Below the pieces are notes generated by a model that saw nothing but the letters and a program-made list of their open reading frames with translations, was not told where the DNA came from and ran no database searches. Source: Crocosphaera chwakensis CCY0110 (GTDB lineage Bacteria > Cyanobacteriota > Cyanobacteriia > Cyanobacteriales > Microcystaceae). From it: DNA of 61,319 nt. Of the stretch, positions 55,143-61,319 are shown in pieces. The stretch spans positions 1-61,319 of the forward strand of contig NZ_AAXW01000027.1 in the NCBI RefSeq assembly GCF_000169335.1, written 5' to 3'. Position 1 is the stretch's first letter, and every line of letters begins with the position of its first letter. Made by a program: the position numbers and the translations under genes.

Positions 55143-55361
55143 TTATGACTCCTGATTATCTAAATATTGAGTTTCAGAATTAGTAATATTTTCTTCCCCT
55201 TGATAGTATTCGGGTAACAATTCTTGTGATTCTACTGTTCCTAAAGCATCTTCTAAGGGTGCAGTGGTTTCAGTACAGCTTTCTCCCGAAGCATTAATTA
55301 CTGTTTCGGTAATTTTGCCGTCTTTTCCGATACGGTATTCGATTTTTTGATATTCAGCCAT
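55143..55361 (-). CDS. DUF2997 small protein
   Basis: 72 residues. Residues 1-45 match DUF2997 (YQKIEYRIGKDGKITETVIN, then GESCTETTAPLEDALG). The C terminus is acidic and unstructured. DUF2997 genes commonly sit beside DUF1257 and Ycf46-like AAA genes in cyanobacteria, as here (both divergent). It starts ATG 55361, leading the leftward operon, 8 bp before the GrpE-like gene. Confidence 0.85.
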   Translation of the reverse strand: MAEYQKIEYRIGKDGKITETVINASGESCTETTAPLEDALGTVESQELLPEYYQGEENITNSETQYLDNQES

Positions 55362-55446
55362 GTTGTTAAAAAATGAGTGTTGAATGATGAATTAGGGAAT
55401 GATAAAGAAGAGATAAAAAAAGCGATCGCAATTGAGTCAATTAACA
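55362..55446. promoter_or_regulatory. Divergent promoter region of the tagged-scaffold cluster
   Basis: About 85 bp between the DUF2997 start and the AAA gene start must hold both promoters. It includes a HIP1 octamer GCGATCGC at 55422-55429 right before the AAA ORF. No clear -35/-10 pair could be fixed. Confidence 0.5.
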
Positions 55447-57039
55447 ATGGTACAAGATTATAATTCCCAAAAACCCCATCATAATGTAGTTCGAGAATTA
55501 GATTTAATGCTAAGGGCGCGTTATCCCCTTCTATATATTGTTTCTGTCGAAGAAGAACCTATTGATGAAGTGCTTAATTTAGTTACGAATTTATCTCAAC
55601 CTCAACGCAAGATTACTACTTGGGATATTGTACGGGGATGGGATAGTAACGGTGGGGATAAGGGTTCGGTAATGGCTGCTTTGGGGAAAGTGGCGAAAGC
55701 AGATAGTAACGATAATACGATCTTTGTCTTGCGAGACTTGCATTTTATCCTAAAGAATCCTCAAAGCGATCGCAATGCCCCTGTAATTCGGGAAATTAAG
55801 AATTTAACCAAGGAATTAAAACGCAGTCGTAAGACATTGATTCTTACCAGTCATACGTTGGAAATACCCGAAGAATTTGCCGAAGAAGTTACCGTCATTG
55901 ATTTTCCTTTACCCGATGCCAAAGAAATCGATTACCTAATTACTCAGTTAGTTGTACCAGAAAAGCTTAAAGTATTGGGTTTGGCGCGAGAACAACTGGT
56001 AAAAGCCTGTCAGGGATTGAGTCGGGCGAGAATTCAAAGGGTATTAGCTAAAGCCTTAGCAGCCAAACAGCAGGTAAACGAAGCGGATATCGATGGGGTA
56101 CTCGAAGAGAAAAAACAAACCATTCGTCAGACGGGTATTTTAGAATTTTTTACTACCTCAGAGTCTCTTAAAAATGTCGGTGGGTTAGAAAATCTCAAAC
56201 AGTGGGTAAAGATTCGTCAGGATGCTTTTACCGAAGAAGCTAGAAGTTATGGTATCCCCAACCCCAAGGGTGTCTTACTCGCAGGTATCCAAGGTACGGG
56301 TAAATCTCTCTCAGCAAAAACCATTGCCCATGAATGGCGTTTACCCCTATTACGGTTGGATACGGGGCGGTTATTTGGGGGTATTGTCGGGGAAAGTGAA
56401 AGCCGAGTCAGACAGATGATCCAAATAGCCGAAGCGATCGCTCCTTGTGTATTATGGATCGATGAGATTGATAAGGCGTTTGGTAATATTAGTAGCGGTG
56501 TGGATGGTGATTCTGGTACATCTCGTCGGGTATTCGGTTCCTTAATCACATGGATGCAGGAAAAAACCAGTCCTGTGTTTATTGTCGCTACTGCTAACAA
56601 CGTTAAAATTCTCCCTGCGGAGTTGTTACGCAAAGGGCGTTTTGACGAGATATTTTTTCTCAACTTACCCACAGCTAAAGAAAGAGAAGAAATCTTTAAA
56701 GTTCATATTCAACGGTTGCGCCCTAGTCGCTTGAGAGATTTCAACTTAACTAAACTTGCTGCTGCTGCTAATAACTTTAGCGGTGCGGAAATTGAACAGG
56801 TAGTTGTCGACGGAATGTATCGGGGGTTTGGGGAAAGAAGAGATTTTACCACGGAAGATATTTTACAGGGCATTCATGAAACAGTACCATTAGCTGCGAT
56901 CGCCCATCAACAAATTGAAGACTTAAAACAATGGGCAGCCGAAGCAGGGGCGCGTACAGCTTCGGATAATGTTGAATTGGTACAAGAGTTGAAGGAATAC
57001 AACTTACAACAAACGATTAGTCCTTTAGAAGTCGATTAA
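55447..57039 (+). CDS. AAA+ ATPase, Ycf46-like
   Basis: About 530 residues. I start at ATG 55447 (MVQDYNSQ); a TTG at 55432 is possible. An N-terminal non-catalytic AAA-like region (about 20-190, RDLHFILKNPQSDRNAPVIR) precedes the active module. Walker A is AGIQGTGKS (about 278-286), Walker B LWIDEIDKAFG (about 338-348), the arginine-finger region RKGRFDEIFF follows, and a lid is present. This order matches Ycf46 proteins of plastids and cyanobacteria. It likely unfolds or remodels proteins. It leads the rightward arm (DUF1257, then module proteins). Confidence 0.9.
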   Translation: MVQDYNSQKPHHNVVRELDLMLRARYPLLYIVSVEEEPIDEVLNLVTNLSQPQRKITTWDIVRGWDSNGGDKGSVMAALGKVAKADSNDNTIFVLRDLHFILKNPQSDRNAPVIREIKNLTKELKRSRKTLILTSHTLEIPEEFAEEVTVIDFPLPDAKEIDYLITQLVVPEKLKVLGLAREQLVKACQGLSRARIQRVLAKALAAKQQVNEADIDGVLEEKKQTIRQTGILEFFTTSESLKNVGGLENLKQWVKIRQDAFTEEARSYGIPNPKGVLLAGIQGTGKSLSAKTIAHEWRLPLLRLDTGRLFGGIVGESESRVRQMIQIAEAIAPCVLWIDEIDKAFGNISSGVDGDSGTSRRVFGSLITWMQEKTSPVFIVATANNVKILPAELLRKGRFDEIFFLNLPTAKEREEIFKVHIQRLRPSRLRDFNLTKLAAAANNFSGAEIEQVVVDGMYRGFGERRDFTTEDILQGIHETVPLAAIAHQQIEDLKQWAAEAGARTASDNVELVQELKEYNLQQTISPLEVD

Positions 57040-57051
57040 AATTATGGATAG

Positions 57052-57087
57052 CCCCCTAAATCCCCCAGCATTGGGGGATTTAGGGGG
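57052..57087. repeat. Perfect 15-bp-arm hairpin between AAA and DUF1257 genes
   Basis: CCCCCTAAATCCCCC and GGGGGATTTAGGGGG flank the loop AGCATT. There is no T-run; it is strong and GC-rich in an AT-rich genome. It resembles the G/C-run dispersed repeats common between cyanobacterial genes and could trim or attenuate the transcript. Confidence 0.85.
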
Positions 57088-57122
57088 AAAATCTACAAAC
57101 TTATCATTCATCATTCAAAATT

Positions 57123-57497
57123 ATGTCTCACTTTACTACTATCAAAATTCAAATTAAAAACAGCGAAATCTTACAGGAAGTTTTGCAAGAATTAGGCTAT
57201 CAAGTCGAGTGCAATACTACAGTCAGAGGTTATCAAGGAAATACTACCCAAGCTGAATATGTAATTAGACAAAATAATGGTTACGATCTCGGTTTTCGTC
57301 GCAGTGGCGATATCTACGAAATAATATCCGACTTTTGGGGTGCAAAGATTAACCAGAAAGAATTTGTAAATAGCATTAACCAAAAGTATGCTCATAAAAC
57401 CTTAATGAATTCAGTAAATGAGCAAGGTTTTGATATTGAAGAAGAGGAAGTTTTAGAAGACGGTACAGTTAGGGTGGTTGTAGGAAAATGGGTTTAG
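57123..57497 (+). CDS. DUF1257 (Ycf35-like) protein
   Basis: 124 residues with the whole DUF1257 pattern: SHFTTIKIQIKNSEILQEVL, QNNGYDLGFRR, INQKYAHKTLM and EEEEVLEDGTVRVVVGKWV. Function unknown. It occurs with Ycf46-like AAA ATPases and DUF2997 in many cyanobacterial genomes and as Ycf35 in plastids. It lies 83 bp after the AAA gene, with a strong hairpin between. Confidence 0.93.
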   Translation: MSHFTTIKIQIKNSEILQEVLQELGYQVECNTTVRGYQGNTTQAEYVIRQNNGYDLGFRRSGDIYEIISDFWGAKINQKEFVNSINQKYAHKTLMNSVNEQGFDIEEEEVLEDGTVRVVVGKWV

Positions 57498-57632
57498 ACA
57501 AATAGCGATCGCCAGCGTAATATTGAGACAATTTAGTTTTTTCCTTAATCATTAGCAAGTGGTGGGGAAATGTAAATATGTATCGGTATAATAGTTGAAC
57601 AATAAGTCAAGTACGCAAATTATCAATTTAAA

Positions 57633-58754
57633 ATGATGGATAAAAACAGAAAACCTCAAGAATATGATCTCGTATTGGGTGGCAATAATTCGCCTCCTGT
57701 GGATGGTTTGGTATTGGGAGGAATAGAAGGAGTTAAAAAGCGTTTAGAAAGTAGTGATGTTAATGCTAGGATTGCTGCTGTTAGAGAAGCTTTAAAATAT
57801 GGTGATGAAGGGATTGATGTAATTATCAATACTCTAGAAGATTCATCTAGATTTGTTCAAAATGCTGCTGCGAAAGCATTAAAACAAAACGGTGGTTTAC
57901 GAGGAAAAGAAGCAATATTAAAATGCGATCCCTATTTATATTTTAGTTTTGTAGATAGAGGAGAATTTAATCTGGAGAGGTTTTCTACTTTAGAAGAGTT
58001 TGCTAATTTATTAACAGATTCACAAGCTAGTGAAATAGAGGCTTTGTATTGTGGATTAGGTTCTGAAGGTCAGTACCTATTTGGACAGTATTTAGAAGCT
58101 ATTTGTGACGCAAAAGATCAATTGCCAAATCTTAAAGCATTATTTATCGGAGATGATGCACAACGCCAATTTAGAGAGTCCTATCTTGATGTATTTGACA
58201 TTAGACCATTTCTAGAAGCTTACCCTAAGTTAGAAGTATTACAAGTTAGTGGGAGTTTTTTTGTATATCCTTTAGAATGTGAAGGTTTTAGACATGAAAA
58301 CTTGAAAACATTAATAATTGAAACTGTGGATTTAAGTAATTATAATTTAACTCAAATATGTAACTTAGATTTACCTATGCTGGAATATTTAGAAATCTGG
58401 TTGGGAATAAAAATATATTCTATAGATAATGAATTAGATAGTTTATTTTTAGGTAAGTCTTTTCCCAATCTCAAATACTTAGGTTTAAAAAGTGCAGGAC
58501 CAGCAGATATTATCGCTGAAAAAATTATTAATTCTTCTCTTTTAGACCGCCTATTAATTCTCGATTTATCTATGGGATGTTTGACTGACGAAGGTGCTAA
58601 CTTACTGAGAAATTTTCCCAAAATAGAAAAACTACATACTTTAGATATTTCTGAAAATTACGGATATTCTTATGAAGATGGAGGACAAAAATATTATTGT
58701 TGCGATAAGGGAAGTGATCGCTATTCTGCTTTATATGAATCTTTATATGAATAA
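57633..58754 (+). CDS. LVLGG-module protein with leucine-rich repeats (STM4015-like, 2)
   Basis: 373 residues. Module at about 10-36 (YDLVLGGNNSPPVDGLVLGG), HEAT-like helices to about 95 (LKYGDEGIDVIINTLEDSSR), then STM4015-like leucine-rich repeats (LPNLKALFIGDDAQ, YPKLEVLQVSGSFF, FPNLKYLGLKSAGP, LLDRLLILDLSMGCLTDEGA). The C terminus has SDRYSALYESLYE, a partly duplicated ALYE end. ATGs at 57633 and 57636 are equivalent starts. 135 bp after DUF1257. Confidence 0.85.
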   Translation: MMDKNRKPQEYDLVLGGNNSPPVDGLVLGGIEGVKKRLESSDVNARIAAVREALKYGDEGIDVIINTLEDSSRFVQNAAAKALKQNGGLRGKEAILKCDPYLYFSFVDRGEFNLERFSTLEEFANLLTDSQASEIEALYCGLGSEGQYLFGQYLEAICDAKDQLPNLKALFIGDDAQRQFRESYLDVFDIRPFLEAYPKLEVLQVSGSFFVYPLECEGFRHENLKTLIIETVDLSNYNLTQICNLDLPMLEYLEIWLGIKIYSIDNELDSLFLGKSFPNLKYLGLKSAGPADIIAEKIINSSLLDRLLILDLSMGCLTDEGANLLRNFPKIEKLHTLDISENYGYSYEDGGQKYYCCDKGSDRYSALYESLYE

Positions 58755-58783
58755 TTTTAATAATAAATAGGACATTATTTACT

Positions 58784-59731
58784 ATGAATTCTCTTGCTTC
58801 TGTACAGTTACAACATCTCCATACTGTAGATATTAATCTTAATAAAATTCATTCAATTGCCATTAGTCCAGATAATCAATATCTGGTTGCTGGTGGAGGG
58901 AATGATCGCTATAGAATACCAATTTCTCTACAAGTGTGGAAACTTGATACGGGGGATTCTATTTATTCTTTGGAAGGTCATACTGCTGATATCAATGGTG
59001 TAATAATTAGTCCAGATAGTCAAAAAGTAATTAGTGTTAGTAGTGATTCAACAATTAGAGTATGGAACTTAGAAACAGGAACAGAAAATTATCATATTCC
59101 CAATAATAGCCGTCAAAGTAATCATTATTATGTAGTAGCTATTCATCCAAATAGCAAAGATTTTATTACGGCTGATAATAGTGATAATAGAAAGATAAAA
59201 ATATGGGATTTAAAAACAGGTAGAGAGTTAGATAGCCTATCATCTAATACTAGAAATAACTATGGAATTTATGCTTTAGCTGTTAGTCCAGATGGTAATA
59301 CTTTATTTGGGGGTGGTGGAAGTAGCTATATTCAAATTTGGGATTTACGAACTAAACGAGAAATACGTGCAATCACTGGACATTCTTCAGTAGGGCGATC
59401 ACTTTGTATAAGTCCCGATGGGAAAACTTTAGTTAGTGGTGGCGATCAAAGAATCAAAGTTTGGGATTTAGAGACAGGTGAAGCCAGATTATCATTTTAT
59501 GGTCATGCAGATTTAGTTCGTGGTGTAGTTATTACTCCAGATGGGAATACTTTAATTAGTGCGGGCGATCGCTTTATTAAAATGTGGGATTTGAATACGG
59601 GTAAGAAATTAAACACTGTTGAAGCCCATGATAATGCAATTTGTGCCTTAGCTTTAAGTAATGATGGAACAATTTTAGCCAGTGGTGGTGTTGGAGGAAA
59701 AGTTAAAGTTTGGCAAATTTTACAACAATAA
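58784..59731 (+). CDS. WD40-repeat protein without the LVLGG module
   Basis: 315 residues: a complete beta-propeller of seven blades from the very N terminus (HTVDINLNKIHSIAISPDNQ) to the C terminus (ALSNDGTILASGGVGGKVKV). Blades carry SPDG and WDL motifs (IQIWDLRTKREIRAITGHSS, IKVWDLETGEARLSFYGHAD). It starts 29 bp after the LRR gene and ends 24 bp before the next module gene, so it is in the same operon but lacks the tag. It could be a platform protein that binds the tagged ones. Confidence 0.9.
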   Translation: MNSLASVQLQHLHTVDINLNKIHSIAISPDNQYLVAGGGNDRYRIPISLQVWKLDTGDSIYSLEGHTADINGVIISPDSQKVISVSSDSTIRVWNLETGTENYHIPNNSRQSNHYYVVAIHPNSKDFITADNSDNRKIKIWDLKTGRELDSLSSNTRNNYGIYALAVSPDGNTLFGGGGSSYIQIWDLRTKREIRAITGHSSVGRSLCISPDGKTLVSGGDQRIKVWDLETGEARLSFYGHADLVRGVVITPDGNTLISAGDRFIKMWDLNTGKKLNTVEAHDNAICALALSNDGTILASGGVGGKVKVWQILQQ

Positions 59732-59755
59732 AAAATTAATCAGGAAAAATGAATT

Positions 59756-61033
59756 ATGAACAAGCAAAATAGAAAACCCACAAAATACGATCTTGTACTG
59801 GGTGGTAATAATCCTCCTCCTATAGATGGGGTTGTTTTAGGAGGAATAGAAGGCGTTGAAAAACGGTTATCTAGTAAGAATTTTGAGGCAAAACTTGCTG
59901 CTGTTACCGAAGCTTTGAAATATGGCGATAAAGGGATTGAATTAATTATTGATACTTTAGAAGATTCATCAGAAGAATTTCAATATGCTGCTGCGAAAAT
60001 TCTCAAACAACAAGAGAGTTTAGATGCTAAGCAAGCATTATTTGATTACGATCCCTATTTATTTTTTACAACTCTCAAAGATTGGAATCATGTTATATAT
60101 AATCCTGAAGTTGGAATCAGCGATCCGATTAATAATGCTTATATTGTAAGATTAGATAGTTTTATTAGAGAAAGTAGAGTAGCACAATGGAACGGTGGAG
60201 AAAGAGTTGTCAGACAAACCTTTTACAAAGTAGATACCTTTAAAGCCTTATTAGCTACTCCTCAAGCAAAAGAAATAACAGCCTTATCTTGCCAGATTAA
60301 TGATTGGAATGACAGATATGAAAATCGTGAATTTGGTATTTTTTTAGAAGCTATTTGTGACGCTGCCCAGCAATTACCTAATCTGAAAGCTTTATTTATT
60401 GGCGATGGCGATCCTGAAGATAATATGTTTAGGAAATCCTATCTAGATGTATTCGATATCACACCAATTTTAGAAGCTTATCCTAATTTAGAAGTTTTAC
60501 AAGTCTGCGGCAAATTTTCCGACTATCCTTTTGAATGCGAAGGTTTAAAACATGATTGCCTTAAGACATTAATTATTGAGACAGCAGATTTAAGCGATTA
60601 TAATCTTGAGGAAATTTGTTGTCTAGACTTACCTGAATTGGAATATTTAGAAATTTGGTTGGGTAGACGAATGAGGAGAAATGAAGTTGATAGTTTAAGT
60701 TCTATTTTGAATTATAATTCTTTTCCTAATCTAAAATACTTAGGTTTAAAAAGTGGTGAGGATAGCGATCTCGTTGCCCAAGCTATTATTGATTCTCCTA
60801 TTTTAAAACATCTTTCTGTCTTAGATTTATCAATGGGAACTTTAACCGATGCTGGGGTAGAACCTTTATTAAATTGTCCTGAAATAGAACAACTTGACAC
60901 TTTAGATATATCTAATAATGCTGTCTCCGAAGAAGCAATCGGCTTTTTATCAGAAATAATTTATAATTTAATTGCTGACAATCAAGCCAACACTCCTTAT
61001 GATAGTTATCGTTATTCTACTCTACATGAATAG
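59756..61033 (+). CDS. LVLGG-module protein with leucine-rich repeats (STM4015-like, 3)
   Basis: 425 residues. Module at about 10-36 (YDLVLGGNNPPPIDGVVLGG), HEAT-like helices (LKYGDKGIELIIDTLEDSSE), then leucine-rich repeats (LPNLKALFIGDGDPED, YPNLEVLQVCGKFSDY, FPNLKYLGLKSGEDSD, LSVLDLSMGTLTDAGVEPLL, LDTLDISNNAVSEE). It is a recent paralog of the 57633 gene and more so of the truncated gene that follows. Ends YSTLHE, like ALYE in the others. Confidence 0.86.
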   Translation: MNKQNRKPTKYDLVLGGNNPPPIDGVVLGGIEGVEKRLSSKNFEAKLAAVTEALKYGDKGIELIIDTLEDSSEEFQYAAAKILKQQESLDAKQALFDYDPYLFFTTLKDWNHVIYNPEVGISDPINNAYIVRLDSFIRESRVAQWNGGERVVRQTFYKVDTFKALLATPQAKEITALSCQINDWNDRYENREFGIFLEAICDAAQQLPNLKALFIGDGDPEDNMFRKSYLDVFDITPILEAYPNLEVLQVCGKFSDYPFECEGLKHDCLKTLIIETADLSDYNLEEICCLDLPELEYLEIWLGRRMRRNEVDSLSSILNYNSFPNLKYLGLKSGEDSDLVAQAIIDSPILKHLSVLDLSMGTLTDAGVEPLLNCPEIEQLDTLDISNNAVSEEAIGFLSEIIYNLIADNQANTPYDSYRYSTLHE

Positions 61034-61065
61034 GTTATAAAGGGATAAATTAGGAGGGATGAATA

Positions 61066-61319
61066 ATGAATGAAGACAAAAAACCTAGAGGTTACGATCT
61101 CGTATTAGGTGGCAATAATCCACCTCCTATTGATGGCGTAGTTTTAGGAGGAATAGAAAGCGTTGAAAAACGGTTATCTAGTAATAATTTTGAGGCAAAA
61201 CTTGTTGCTGTTACTGAAGCTTTGAAATATGGCGATGAAGGGATTGAATTAATTATTGATACTTTAGAAGATTCATCAGAGAATTTCAATATGCTGCTGC
61301 AAAATTCTCAAACAACAAG
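61066..61319 (+). pseudogene. Start of a seventh LVLGG-module gene, frameshifted, cut by window end
   Basis: ATG 61066 begins the module again (YDLVLGGNNPPPIDGVVLGG, IESVEKRLSS) and it is nearly identical to the 59756 gene through codon 70. Compared with that gene it lacks one base near 61280 (GAAGAA to GAGAA) and another near 61301 (GCGAAAA to GCAAAA), so the reading leaves the paralog's frame (SSENFNMLLQNS). The rest lies outside the window. It could be a decaying duplicate, or two base-call errors. Confidence 0.75.

Overview
The window is a chromosomal segment from an AT-rich, unicellular cyanobacterium of the Crocosphaera/Cyanothece kind. Evidence: phycobilisome genes (a CpcG rod-core linker, a CpcS/CpeS-type bilin lyase, a CpcD-DUF1816 linker), many GCGATCGC (HIP1) octamers, several Uma2 genes, CHAT and filamentous-haemagglutinin proteins, and a type V-K CRISPR-associated transposon. 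The genus is an inference from style, not a measured identity.

Layout. 1-3200: a CHAT/TPR protein broken by an in-frame stop, then a winged-helix-like protein and a membrane protein. 3325-12000: housekeeping and phycobilisome genes (cpcG, a C5 DNA methyltransferase with a small partner ORF, CpcS-type lyase, CpcD-DUF1816 linker, dtd, Uma2, a DUF1400 hydrolase, icd), then tRNA-Val(GAC). 12217-23546: a type V-K CAST with both TGTACA ends, a CRISPR array, a delocalised homing guide identical over 17 nt to the tRNA-Val 3' end, tracrRNA, cas12k, a CvkR-type MerR repressor, a restriction-modification cargo, a second MerR, a frameshifted tniQ, tnsC and tnsB. 23547-31228: wreckage of what looks like an older CAST at the same site: a NACHT NTPase whose 5' part is lost at the CAST end and whose 3' part is split by an IS5-family element, decayed ORFs, three Uma2 genes, and a deleted tnsB remnant followed by a second copy of the CAST end. 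31327-47035: a haemagglutinin-CHAT fusion, a pilin, a PhoD-like phosphatase, a J-domain protein, cysK, a HAD hydrolase, panD, two sugar-ABC permeases, dacB, DUF4926, and an RTX-type calcium-binding protein.

47125 to the right edge: the most unusual system. Seven genes encode the same N-terminal module (about 30 residues carrying LVLGG twice around NNPPP, followed by HEAT-like helices) joined to different repeat scaffolds: leucine-rich STM4015-like (three), pentapeptide (two), WD40 (one), and one cut by the window edge and already frameshifted. Packed among them are an Hsp70-like ATPase, a membrane-anchored GrpE-like exchange factor, an AAA+ ATPase of the Ycf46 type, a DUF1257 (Ycf35-like) protein, a DUF2997 protein, an STM4011-type radical SAM enzyme and a WD40 protein without the module. 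The two arms diverge from about 55400. I infer a chaperone/AAA/radical-SAM machine acting on, or assembled by, a set of tagged scaffold proteins; its function is unknown to me.

The CAST logic can be read directly: the homing guide lies between tracrRNA and the array, its protospacer in tRNA-Val has a GTT PAM, and the left end lies 63 bp from the protospacer start, the spacing known for V-K insertion. The element lacks tnsA, and its two flanks show no 5-bp duplication, so an adjacent deletion after replicative transposition is a reasonable explanation for the fused NACHT gene.
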